Part shown: one piece after another, positions 24,384 through 35,000 of the stretch | Layout of the letters: each line of letters begins with the position of its first letter | How positions within the stretch are numbered: the stretch's first letter is position 1 | Assembly: GCF_002150035.1 (NCBI RefSeq) | Contig: NZ_NETS01000011.1 | Coordinates: forward strand, 496,001-560,000 | Origin: Leptospira venezuelensis | GTDB taxonomy: Bacteria > Spirochaetota > Leptospiria > Leptospirales > Leptospiraceae | DNA: 64,000 nt | Reading direction: 5' to 3' | Program-made: the position numbers and the translations under genes | The notes under the pieces: model-generated | Seen by the model: the letters and a program-made list of their open reading frames with translations, nothing else | Told to the model about the DNA's origin: nothing | Databases searched by the model: none

Positions 24384-26534
24384 ATGAAACAAAACTTTCT
24401 CCGGATTGCCGGCCTAGGCATATCCATATCGTATTTTATATGCGCAATCTTCTCACCTATTCTTTCTCAGGATGAAGAGATTAAGCTGACTAACGGAAAA
24501 GAAAGAACAGAAGCAGAAAAATTAGAACTTAAGAAAAAGATCTCTGAATACAGACCAGATGCGATCGTAATAAGAGATAGAAGATCCAATTTGATTGGTA
24601 TAGCCTCTTCCGCGAGTGAAGGTGTTGTTGGCTCTGATCAAATTAAAACAAGACCTATTATGAGACAGGGTGAAATCGCTGAATTAATCCCTGGGGTGAT
24701 TGTAACGCAACATAGCGGTGGAGGAAAAGCAAACCAATTCTTCCTAAGAGGTTTCAATTTAGATCACGGAACCGATCTTGCTTCGAATGTAGATGGAATG
24801 CCTGTCAATAACGTTAGCCACGCTCACGGACAAGGTTACACAGACTTAAACTTTCTTATCCCGGAACTTGTGGAACAAATGCAATATAAAAAAGGTGTCT
24901 ATTATGCGGATCAAGGAGATTTTGCATCGGCCGGCGCTTTCAATATTTCTTATTTCAAAAGTTTGACAAAAGGAATTGCAAATGTCGAAGGTGGCACCTT
25001 AGGTTATGCAAGAACTCTTATAGCAAAGTCTCACAAACTAGGACCGGGAGATCTTTTATATGCATTTGAAGCTTCCCATAATGATGGTCCTTGGGTGATT
25101 TCGGATAACTTCAGAAGGGTAAATGGCATCACAAGTTATTCTGTAGGGGATAAACAGAAAGGATTCAGCATTAGCGTCATGGGTTATAAAGGCAGCTGGC
25201 ATTCTACGGGACAAGCTCCTAAAAGAGCTCTTAGAATGGGAGACTCTTGGTTAGATCAAGATTCAGGTTTGAGTAGATTCGAAAGTGTGGATCATAACGA
25301 TGGTGGATGGTCAAACAGAGCCAGTATTAATTTTGAAGCCCATCGTTTAGAAAGAGGATACGAAGCAAAAACTCAATTTTACGGAATATATTATGATTTG
25401 CGATTATTCTCTAACTTTACTTATTATTTAGATGATCCAATAAGAGGAGATCAGCACGAACAAGCCGACAGAAGAACCATTGCTGGCAGTAAATCCAGTT
25501 ATAAAGACATCAGCGATTTTTGGGGCATTCGTATGGAGAATACGATCGGACTTCAGATTAGAAGAGACTATATCCAGAATGGTCTTTTCCATACAGAAAA
25601 AAGAGCAAGATTAGATACAGTTAGAGAAGATGGTATAATTCAATTAAGCTCCGGTTTATATTATGAAAACAAAATACAATGGTCTAAAAAATTTAGAACA
25701 GTCTTAGGATTACGAGGAGATTATTATAAATTTAATGTAGATGATTGGGGAACAAAGGAAAGATCAGATAGAAATGCAAGCATCTATAGCCCAAAAGGAA
25801 GTATTATCATAGGTCCATGGTTAAAGACAGAATTTTATATAAGCGGAGGATATGGATTCCACAGTAATGATGCAAGAGGTGTGGTTCAAAAAACAGACTC
25901 TGCAGATCCATTAGTCCAAACAAGAGGTGGAGAAGTTGGACTCAGAACCGAGCCTGTCCACGGCTGGCAATCTACATTTTCAGTTTGGCAATTGGATATG
26001 AATTCGGAACTTTTGTTTACCGGTGACAATGGAACTACTGAAGCGAGCAGACCAAGCACTCGAAAAGGATTTGAATGGGCTAATTACTATTCTTACAATT
26101 CTTGGCTTATGATAGATGCCGACTTTGCAACTTCCAGATCCAGATTTAGAGATGATGATCCTTCCGGGAATTATATTCCAGGTTCGATCCGGCACACATT
26201 GGCTTCCGGAGTTACTTTAAAAAATCCTGATGGCTTCTTCGGATCTCTTAGAGTGAGATACTTTGGAAATCGATCTTTGATCGAAGACAACACTGTTAGA
26301 TCTCCTGCGACTACAACTGCGAATTTTCAATTCGGAAAGAATTTTGGAGAAGACTTGAGTGTCGTCTTTGAAGTATTCAATTTATTGAATGCTCATGTTA
26401 GCGATATAGATTATTATTATGCATCCAGACTGAAAAATGAACCAGTCGGCCCTAACGAAGGAGGATATAATGATATTCACACACATCCCGCTCAGCCAAG
26501 ATCGATACGACTTTCTATAAGGGCATCTTTTTAG
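24384..26534 (+). CDS. TonB-dependent outer-membrane receptor, probable corrinoid receptor
   Basis: 716 residues from the ATG giving MKQNFLRIAGLG; an upstream in-frame TTG is unlikely since it overlaps the inverted repeat and would spoil the signal peptide. Signal sequence to about residue 30, a plug domain at about 65-180 (IAELIPGVIVTQHSGGGKAN, FFLRGFNLDHGTDLASNVDG), then a 22-strand-type barrel ending in the aromatic SIRLSIRASF. A histidine cluster (NNVSHAHGQG) lies in the plug. The cobalamin riboswitch upstream makes B12 or cobinamide the best substrate guess, but barrel features alone do not prove it and cobalt or another chelate is possible. Confidence 0.88.
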   Translation: MKQNFLRIAGLGISISYFICAIFSPILSQDEEIKLTNGKERTEAEKLELKKKISEYRPDAIVIRDRRSNLIGIASSASEGVVGSDQIKTRPIMRQGEIAELIPGVIVTQHSGGGKANQFFLRGFNLDHGTDLASNVDGMPVNNVSHAHGQGYTDLNFLIPELVEQMQYKKGVYYADQGDFASAGAFNISYFKSLTKGIANVEGGTLGYARTLIAKSHKLGPGDLLYAFEASHNDGPWVISDNFRRVNGITSYSVGDKQKGFSISVMGYKGSWHSTGQAPKRALRMGDSWLDQDSGLSRFESVDHNDGGWSNRASINFEAHRLERGYEAKTQFYGIYYDLRLFSNFTYYLDDPIRGDQHEQADRRTIAGSKSSYKDISDFWGIRMENTIGLQIRRDYIQNGLFHTEKRARLDTVREDGIIQLSSGLYYENKIQWSKKFRTVLGLRGDYYKFNVDDWGTKERSDRNASIYSPKGSIIIGPWLKTEFYISGGYGFHSNDARGVVQKTDSADPLVQTRGGEVGLRTEPVHGWQSTFSVWQLDMNSELLFTGDNGTTEASRPSTRKGFEWANYYSYNSWLMIDADFATSRSRFRDDDPSGNYIPGSIRHTLASGVTLKNPDGFFGSLRVRYFGNRSLIEDNTVRSPATTTANFQFGKNFGEDLSVVFEVFNLLNAHVSDIDYYYASRLKNEPVGPNEGGYNDIHTHPAQPRSIRLSIRASF

Positions 26535-26537
26535 GAT

Positions 26538-27299
26538 CTATTTTTTGACGTAGTCTCGTATCACTAAAATACGATCTACGTCGACTTCCTTATTTTTAGG
26601 AACGGACTTAGTGAATGTAAACACCTCAGTGCTCAGTCCATTCTTTGAAAGTAAAAGTCCATGGGAAGGAACTGATTCCAAAGGAATTTTTTCAGCTAAA
26701 TGATTGTCTAAGTCGAAATTTTCCATATCGGGAAGGTTTTTCATACTCAATACATCACCAAGAGGTTTTCCGATTGCGTCCGATTCCAGCCAGCCAGTGA
26801 GTTTCTCTGCAGATAAATTCATAAATGAAATCTGCCCTTGGGAATCAAAAGCGATAACCCCTTCGGGCATATTCCGAAGTTCTGTAGAAACAAGTCTCGC
26901 CTTCTCCATCAGCTCCTTCTCTACTTCATGTTTGTATAATATCAGTTCAATCACTATCTGCAATTCTCTTGTCTGAAAAGGTTTTAGAATATATGCATTC
27001 GGTTCTGTTAATTTAGCTCTGGTTAATGTTTGGGAATCAGAAGAAGCAGTTATATATACAATAGGAACATCTAAAAATTTTCGAATCCTTTTGGCTGCAT
27101 CTATCCCATCCAAATATCCGTTTGCAAGGACTATATCAATCAGGATCAGGTCAGGTTGAAGTGCAATTGCTTGTTTGACCGCGGTTTCACCAGTATTTGC
27201 AATACTAGGTTCCGGATATCCCATCCGTATCAATCTATGACGGATATCCTGAGCAACAAGTCCCTCGTCCTCTACGATCAAAATCCTAGTGTCTTTCAT
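26538..27299 (-). CDS. Response regulator with PAS output domain
   Basis: 253 residues. Receiver domain at 1-120 with acidic pocket (VEDEG), phosphoacceptor Asp55 (LILIDIVLANG), the ITAS threonine/serine region and Lys in YILKPFQTRELQI. A PAS domain follows at about 130-245 (LRNMPEGVIAFDSQGQISFMN, AEKLTGWLESDAIGKPL). There is no DNA-binding domain, so it probably works by protein contact in a phosphorelay. Last gene of a minus-strand signalling block; its stop lies three bases from that of the TonB receptor (convergent). Confidence 0.87.
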   Translation of the reverse strand: MKDTRILIVEDEGLVAQDIRHRLIRMGYPEPSIANTGETAVKQAIALQPDLILIDIVLANGYLDGIDAAKRIRKFLDVPIVYITASSDSQTLTRAKLTEPNAYILKPFQTRELQIVIELILYKHEVEKELMEKARLVSTELRNMPEGVIAFDSQGQISFMNLSAEKLTGWLESDAIGKPLGDVLSMKNLPDMENFDLDNHLAEKIPLESVPSHGLLLSKNGLSTEVFTFTKSVPKNKEVDVDRILVIRDYVKK

Positions 27300-27359
27300 T
27301 AATTCTCCGAAAATATTCTAATTTTAATAAATTCGAATATTCTTTCTTATGCCTAATCA

Positions 27360-27839
27360 TCAAACACCAGCTTCTTCCGAAGTGGTCTTAATAAGGTCCT
27401 TCACTCCATGTAGTATAGCCGACATATTCCTTCTTTCTCTTTTTCTTTTTTTATCCAGCCCATGCTTATTTAAAGCGATTTCGATCGCTATTTGTAACTC
27501 TTTAGTTTGGAATGGTTTTAGTAGATACCCGTATGGTCTTGTAGGCTTACTTCGAAGAAGAGTTGATTCATCTGCATAAGCGGTAAGATATATTACCGGT
27601 AGATCCATTTTGTCTAAAATCTCTTGGACTGTTTCTATCCCGTCGTAATTTCCCCTAGATAACATTATATCCATGAGCAGAAGGTCCGGTTTATCTAAAT
27701 AAACTTTTTTTAATGCTTCATTCCCTGTAGAAGCGATACTTACAAAATCATAACCAAGATCAGACAATTTACTAAGTATATCTTTGGCGACGATATTCTC
27801 GTCTTCTACTATCAGTATTTTTGCTTCGCTGGAGATCAT
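27360..27839 (-). CDS. Single-domain response regulator
   Basis: 159 residues: receiver domain (1-125) with VEDENIVAKDIL, phosphoacceptor Asp57 (LLLMDIMLSRGNYDG), LTAYAD and KPFQTKELQI, followed by a basic, helical tail (about 126-159, KKRKRERRN). It is clearly a paralogue of the next gene, which carries the same GYLLKPFQT-type segment plus a PAS domain. Overlaps the upstream kinase by four bases, so both are translated together and probably work together. Confidence 0.88.
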   Translation of the reverse strand: MISSEAKILIVEDENIVAKDILSKLSDLGYDFVSIASTGNEALKKVYLDKPDLLLMDIMLSRGNYDGIETVQEILDKMDLPVIYLTAYADESTLLRSKPTRPYGYLLKPFQTKELQIAIEIALNKHGLDKKRKRERRNMSAILHGVKDLIKTTSEEAGV

Positions 27840-29026
27840 TTTCGGACTCGGCTCCTTTCTCGAAAGACTAGAGTGAACTTAGTCCCCTTGCTCCGATCCA
27901 AGATCAAACTTCCGTCAATTTGCTGGGTCAAAGTATTGACTAATTGTAAACCTAAAGAATCTGTTTGTCGATAGTCAATTTCTTCCGGAAAACCTACCCC
28001 ATTATCTTCTACAGTCAATGAATACTCTTCATATTTAGATGTAATAGTAATATGGATGGTTCCTTCTTCTCTGTCCCTAAACCCGTATTTCAATGAATTT
28101 GTAACGAGCTCAGTTACAATTAACCCACAATGTATCGCAGTATCTAAAGTTAGATGAACAGATTCTGCATGTATTTCAAATTTGATCCTCGAATTTACTC
28201 TATAGGTCCTTAGAAGATTAGTAACCAAACTGTTCAGATACTCTTGGAAATCTGTATGTGCCAGATCTTCATTTTGGTACAATAACTCATGGATTAGAGC
28301 GATAGACTTGATCCTAGATTGGCAGTCCTGGAACATTTCTAAAGATTTTCGATCCGTTATATAGTTCCCTTGCAGACTTAGGATACTTGAAACGATCTGA
28401 AGATTATTCTTTACCCTATGGTGAATCTCTCTTAGCAGAACTTCTTTTTCCTTTAAGGAAGCTGTTAATGCTTCTTCAGCCCTCTTTCTCTCCGTAATCT
28501 CGGTCATTAACTCGTTGTTCACTCTATGTAGCTCAAAAGTTCTCTCTTCTACACGGATCTCTAACTCATCATGACTTTGTCTAAGAAGTTCTTCTTGGAT
28601 CCTCAATATTTTATTTTTCTTATGTAAATCGACGAATACAGCTGCTTTAGATCTCAGGATCTCTGGCGCCGTTGGTTTTACCAAAAAATCCACCGCTCCC
28701 AAAGAATATCCTTTGAACATACCAGTTTCGTTATTTGCATAGGCGGTAAGAAATATAATCGGTATCTTCGCGCATTTTTCCCGTTGGCGGATCAATGCTG
28801 CCGCTTCGAAGCCGTCCATCCCGGGCATCCTTACGTCCATGAAGATCAATGCGACTTCGTCTGGTTCATCCAGAAGTGCCTTGAGCGCTTCTTCTCCAGA
28901 ACCTGCCTTGATCAAATTCAATTCAGGACTCTTAAGAATATGCTCCATTACCTGCAGATTATCCGTGTGATCGTCTACGAGTAATATACTTACTTTCATT
29001 GGCTGTTCCATATCATCTACCTGCAT
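27836..29026 (-). CDS. Receiver-linked HisKA_2 histidine kinase
   Basis: 396 residues: receiver domain at about 10-130 (LLVDDHTDNLQV, phosphoacceptor in LIFMDVRMPGMDG, KPTAPEIL), a coiled coil (about 135-190, with ELEIRVEERTFELHRVN), then a HisKA_2-type kinase with LREIHHRVKNNLQIVSSIL as phosphoacceptor box, ATPase motifs LIVTELVTNSLKYGF and VEDNGVGFPEEID. Cytoplasmic. The start may be M1, overlapping the giant kinase by 10 bases, or the ATG at codon 10 (MKVSILLVDD). The receiver-first design suggests it takes a phosphoryl signal from the neighbouring hybrid kinase. Confidence 0.88.
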   Translation of the reverse strand: MQVDDMEQPMKVSILLVDDHTDNLQVMEHILKSPELNLIKAGSGEEALKALLDEPDEVALIFMDVRMPGMDGFEAAALIRQREKCAKIPIIFLTAYANNETGMFKGYSLGAVDFLVKPTAPEILRSKAAVFVDLHKKNKILRIQEELLRQSHDELEIRVEERTFELHRVNNELMTEITERKRAEEALTASLKEKEVLLREIHHRVKNNLQIVSSILSLQGNYITDRKSLEMFQDCQSRIKSIALIHELLYQNEDLAHTDFQEYLNSLVTNLLRTYRVNSRIKFEIHAESVHLTLDTAIHCGLIVTELVTNSLKYGFRDREEGTIHITITSKYEEYSLTVEDNGVGFPEEIDYRQTDSLGLQLVNTLTQQIDGSLILDRSKGTKFTLVFRERSRVRK

Positions 29027-32000
29027 AACAACACCCTAAGCAGAGAAAGCAAATGATCTACACTTACCGGCTTAGTTATATATTCGGTCGCGCCGGCCTC
29101 GATACATTTCTCCCGATCCCCTTTCATTGCCTTTGCTGTAAGTGCCAGAATCGGAAGATTTACAAATTCAGCTTTAGAACGGATCACTTTCATTGCTTCG
29201 TATCCGTCCATATCCGGCATCATCACATCCATGAGAACGATCTCTATATCCGGATTTTTTTCTAAAATATTAATTCCATCTAATGCATTTTCCGCATAAT
29301 GAATTTTCATTTTATGTAATTCTAACATACTCGTTAAGGCGAATATATTCCTTACATCGTCATCAACTATCAGAACCTTATGTCCTTCCAGAGAATACGT
29401 ATCTCCAGATTTAGAAACAGATTCAGGTTCATGCAAATGGATCTTAATCTCTTCTAAAGAACTTGCATACGAATTTACGAATTTAAGAATATTCGTTCCA
29501 TTGAAGGATAGAAGTTTCTGAAAATTTTCAGGTCCATTCTTTTCATCCGAATAAAAAAGTATCAATGTCCTTTCAGGATCCAATAGTGTAATTTTGGAAA
29601 CCAGATCGAAAACCGACATATCCGAAAATTTATTTCCAATCAAAATACAATCAGGAACTTCTTCTTTCAGAATTTCCAAAAGTTCCTCGCCTGACCCCAT
29701 ACTCTTCAGAATAAGATCCTTTGAAGTAATTTTATCCATTAGGAATTCAGAATGTTCTCCGTCTATTCCACAAACATAAAGTGTTTTATCAATTTTATGC
29801 AGATAGGTTTTAATCTTCTCAAATGCCTCATTTAAAGATTCTATCCCAACAGGCTTCCTCAAATGAGAGATCGCGCCTATTTCTAAACTTCGTCTCCAAT
29901 CGTTTTCTCCGGAAAGAACATGAACAGGTAGTTGTCTGAGTTTGGGATTTCGTTTCAACCAATTCAGGATTAAACTTCCGTCCATATCCGAGAGTTGGAC
30001 GTCCAACAAGACAGCATTAAAGGAAGATTCTTGTAGCGCAGAGATTCCACTCTTTCCATCCAAAGCAACTGTCCCTTTAAACCCATTACTTTTAGCGATC
30101 TCTAAAAGTGACTTTGCAAATGTTTCGTCTTCTTCTATGATCAAAACCTTTTCTTTTGATTCATTTTGGGTCTCATCTTCTAAAACTCTTCGAGTGGCTT
30201 TAATCTTACTTCTTACATAAGAATCACTTGAGCCAGAAGAATCATTGTCCGAATTCTCGGACCATTTGATTGAGTCAGGTTCGATCGGATTTTCTTCTAC
30301 CTGGATATAATCCAAAGGAAGATACAAAGTGAACTTACTTCCTACTTCCGGTTCACTTTCCAGCTTCAATTCTCCTCCTAAGATACGAGTGATTTCTTTA
30401 CTGATAGAAAGTCCAAGTCCTGTTCCTCCATATTTTCTACTAGTGCTTCCATCTGCCTGTCTAAACGCCTCAAAGATGAGGCCTTGCTTTTCAAGAGAAA
30501 TACCAATACCTGTATCAATCACAGAAAATGCGATCACACCACCGGATTGGTTTAAGATCTTATGATCCTTACTCCAACCACTAGGTGAAGATTCGATTCT
30601 TAATTTTACCCCTCCTTTATGAGTAAATTTGAATGCATTTGATAGAAGGTTCTGTAAAATCTGCTGCAATCTCTGCAAGTCAGTAGTAATCCTAGAAGGA
30701 AGTTCCGGATCTATTTCTACTTGGAATTTTAAGTCCTTATTCCTTGCTGTCTCCCTGAAGGAACGATCCAGATACCCTCCCAATTCTTCGATCGAGACGG
30801 AATCCAGATCTACGCTCATCTTACCGGATTCAATTTTAGAAAGATCTAATATATCATTGATCAGTTGTAACAGATCATTTCCGGAACTATGAATTGTTTT
30901 TGCATATTCTGTCTGTTTTTCAGACAAGTTACGGCTCTCATTATCATACAATAAACGAGAGAGGATCAGCATATTGTTCAAAGGAGTTCTTAACTCATGA
31001 GACATGTTTGCCAAAAACTCTGATTTATACCTAGAAGTAAGTGCTAGCTGACGAGCTTTCTCCTCCAGGGAATGTCTTGCTTGTTCAACCTCTCTGTTTT
31101 TTCTTTCCACCTCGCTATTCTTTTTAGCGAGTAGTCTAGCTTTCTCCTCTAACTCTTCGTTCTTTTCCTGTAATTCTTCCCTTTGATCCTTGAGCATATC
31201 CTCGGAGGCCTTCAGTGACTTGGCTTGTTCTTCCAAACGTTGGTTGGTATTGGTCAACTCTTCTTGTCGTCCTTGTAACTCTTCTGTAAGAGTTTGGGAT
31301 TGAATCAGAAGTTCCTCTGTTCTCATACCGGCCGCAATCGTGTTCAATACAATTCCGATACTTTCAGTCAACTGATCCAAGAAGTTCAAATGGATCGGTG
31401 TGAAATTGGAGAAGGAAGCAAGTTCTATCACCGCTTTCACCTCTCCTTCGAATAACACCGGTAAGACGACTATGTTTATAGGAGGAGCCTCACCTAAAGC
31501 GGAGTTGATCATGATATAACTGGAAGGAACCTGTGTAACGAGAATTCTTTCTTTCTCCAGGAAACATTGGCCGATCAGACCTTCTCCCGGGTAGAAACGA
31601 TTGGATACATTTTTCCTCTCTTGGTAAGCATAACTTACGAGTAGTTTGAGTAATGGACCTTCTTCCACGTTTTCTGTTATGAAGAATGCTCCATGTTGCG
31701 CAGAAACAAGTGGTGCAAGCTCAGACAAGATCAGTTTACTTACGTTGACTAAGTTCCTTTGCCCTTGTAATAGCCTCGTGAATTTTGCAAGGTTTGTTTT
31801 TAACCAGTCTTGTTCTGTGTTGATCCGAGTAGTCTCTCTCAAGTTTCGGATCATTTCGTTGATATTGTCGGATAAGGCTGCGACCTCACCAGCGGCCTGG
31901 ATGGTAACTGTTCGAGAGAGATCTCCCTTGGTCACACCTGTTGCCACTTCTGCAATCGCCCTTACCTGAGTAGTCAAGTTAGATGCGAGCTGGTTTACGT

Positions 32001-35000
32001 TATCAGTAAGGTTTCTCCAGAGACCTGCTGCACCAGGCACACTTGCTTGGCCTCCTAATCTTCCTTCGATACCCACTTCTTTTGCAACTGTGGTTACCTG
32101 GTCTCCAAAGAGTCCTAATGTATCGATCATATCGTTGATCGTATCTGAGAGCTCGGCGATCTCTCCTTTTGCTTCTAAATATAACTTTTTCTTTAAGTCT
32201 CCGTTTGCAACCGAGGTTACAACCTTAGCAATACCCCTTACCTGAGTTGTAAGATTATTCGCCATGAAGTTTACACTATCTGTTAAATCTTTCCAGATAC
32301 CTGCAACACCTTGCACATTTGCCTGACCACCCAGCTTACCTTCTGTTCCTACCTCTTTTGCAACCCTCGTTACCTCAGAAGCGAATGAGTTCAACTGATC
32401 CACCATTGTGTTAATGGTATCTTTTAGTTCGAGGATCTCTCCTTTAACATCCACTGTGATCTTCTTGGATAAATCGCCTCGGGCTACCGCTGTAGTAACT
32501 TCGGCGATATTACGAACTTGGCCTGTTAGGTTGGATGCCATCGAGTTCACACTATCTGTTAAGTCTTTCCAGGTTCCTGCAACTCCTCGAACGTCTGCCT
32601 GACCGCCTAACTCTCCTTCAGTTCCCACCTCTCTTGCAACCCTGGTTACCTCAGAAGCAAATGAGTTCAACTGATCCACCATCGTGTTAATGGTGTCCTT
32701 CAACTCCAAGATCTCTCCCTTAACATCCACTGTGATCTTCTTGGATAAGTCTCCTCGAGCTACCGCTGTAGTAACTTCGGCGATATTTCGCACTTGGCCC
32801 GTTAAGTTACCGGCCATGAAGTTTACACTATCCGTTAAATCTTTCCAGGTTCCTGCAACTCCTCGAACGTCCGCTTGTCCACCCAGTTTACCTTCTGTTC
32901 CTACCTCTTTTGCAACCCGGGTCACCTCGGAAGCGAATGAGTTCAACTGGTCCACCATCGTGTTGATGGTATTTTTGAGTTCTAAGATCTCACCCTTAAC
33001 ATCCACTGTGATCTTCTTGGATAAGTCGCCTGTTGCAACTGCCTTGGTGACTTCTGCAATATCACGAACCTGGCCTGTCAAGTTACCTGCCATGAAGTTC
33101 ACACTATCCGTTAAGTCTTTCCAGGTTCCTGCAACTCCTCGAACGTCCGCTTGTCCACCCAGTTTACCTTCTGCACCAACCTCTCTCGCAACCCTCGTTA
33201 CCTCAGACGCAAATGAGTTCAATTGGTCCACCATCGTGTTGATTGTATTTTTGAGTTCTAAGATCTCACCCTTAACATCCACAGTGATCTTCTTAGATAA
33301 GTCACCCGTTGCCACTGCTGTAGTAACTTCGGCAATATTACGAACCTGACCTGTTAGGTTGGATGCCATTGAGTTCACACTATCTGTAAGGTCTTTCCAA
33401 GTTCCCGCAACCCCCTGCACATCTGCCTGACCGCCAAGCTTACCCTCTGTTCCCACCTCTCTTGCAACCCTGGTTACCTCAGAAGCAAATGAGTTCAGCT
33501 GAACCACCATCGTGTTGATCGTTACTTTCAACTCAAGGATCTCACCCTTAACATCCACTGTGATCTTCTTGGATAAGTCGCCTCGGGCTACCGCTGTAGT
33601 AACTTCGGCAATATTACGAACCTGACCGGTTAGGTTGGATGCCATCGAGTTTACACTGTCTGTAAGGTCTTTCCAGGTCCCTGCAACTCCGCGGACATTC
33701 GCCTGACCACCGAGCTTACCTTCTGTTCCTACCTCTCTTGCAACCCTCGTTACCTCAGAAGCAAATGAGTTCAACTGGTCCACCATCGTGTTAATGGTGT
33801 CCTTCAACTCCAAGATCTCTCCCTTAACATCAACAGTGATCTTCTTGGATAAGTCGCCTGTTGCCACTGCTGTAGTAACTTCGGCGATATTACGAACCTG
33901 ACCGGTTAGGTTGGATGCCATCGAGTTCACACTATCTGTAAGGTCTTTCCAAGTCCCTGCAACACCCTGCACATCTGCCTGACCACCCAGTTTACCTTCT
34001 GTTCCTACCTCCCTTGCAACCCTCGTTACCTCGGAAGCGAATGAGTTCAACTGGTCCACCATCGTGTTAATGGTGTCCTTCAATTCCAAGATCTCTCCCT
34101 TAACATCCACTGTGATCTTCTTAGATAAGTCGCCTCGGGCTACCGCTGTAGTAACTTCGGCAATATTACGAACCTGGCCTGTTAGGTTGGATGCCATCGA
34201 GTTCACACTGTCTGTAAGGTCTTTCCAAGTCCCTGCAACACCTTGCACATCTGCCTGGCCGCCAAGCTCTCCCTCAGTTCCTACCTCTCTTGCAACCCTC
34301 GTTACCTCAGAAGCAAACGAGTTCAACTGGTCCACCATCGTGTTGATCGTGTTTTTGAGCTCAAGGATCTCTCCCTTAACATCCACTGTGATCTTCTTAG
34401 ATAAGTCTCCTCGGGCAACCGCTGTAGTAACTTCGGCAATATTACGAACCTGGCCTGTCAAGTTAGACGCCATTGAGTTCACACTATCTGTTAAGTCCTT
34501 CCAGGTTCCCGCAACTCCTCGAACGTCCGCCTGACCGCCTAACTTTCCTTCAGTTCCTACCTCTCTCGCTACCCTGGTTACCTCAGAAGCAAACGAGTTC
34601 AACTGGTCCACCATCGTGTTGATCGTGTTTTTGAGTTCGAGGATCTCTCCTTTAACATCCACTGTGATCTTCTTGGATAAGTCACCTGTTGCAACTGCCT
34701 TAGTGACCTCTGCAATATCACGAACCTGGCCAGTTAAGTTAGACGCCATCGAGTTCACACTATCCGTTAAGTCCTTCCAGGTTCCTGCAACTCCTCGAAC
34801 GTCCGCTTGTCCACCCAGTTTACCTTCTGTTCCTACTTCTTTTGCAACCCGAGTCACCTCAGAAGCAAATGAGTTCAACTGGTCTACCATGATATTTACG
34901 ATCTTGGCTGTTCTAAAAAATTCACCTTTGAGAGGTCTTCCGTCTATTTCCAACGACATATTCTGAGAAAGGTCACCACCAGCAACGGCACCAATCACCC

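Noticed and set aside
32395..34878. CRISPR-like or satellite array
   Set aside because: The units are 276 bases, contiguous, in frame and encode HAMP sequence; there are no spacers.
32684..34966. Several long plus-strand open frames across the giant kinase (for example 32684-33349 and 34064-34534)
   Set aside because: They mirror the 276-bp repeats of the minus-strand gene, repeat with the same period and contain no start signals or protein motifs.
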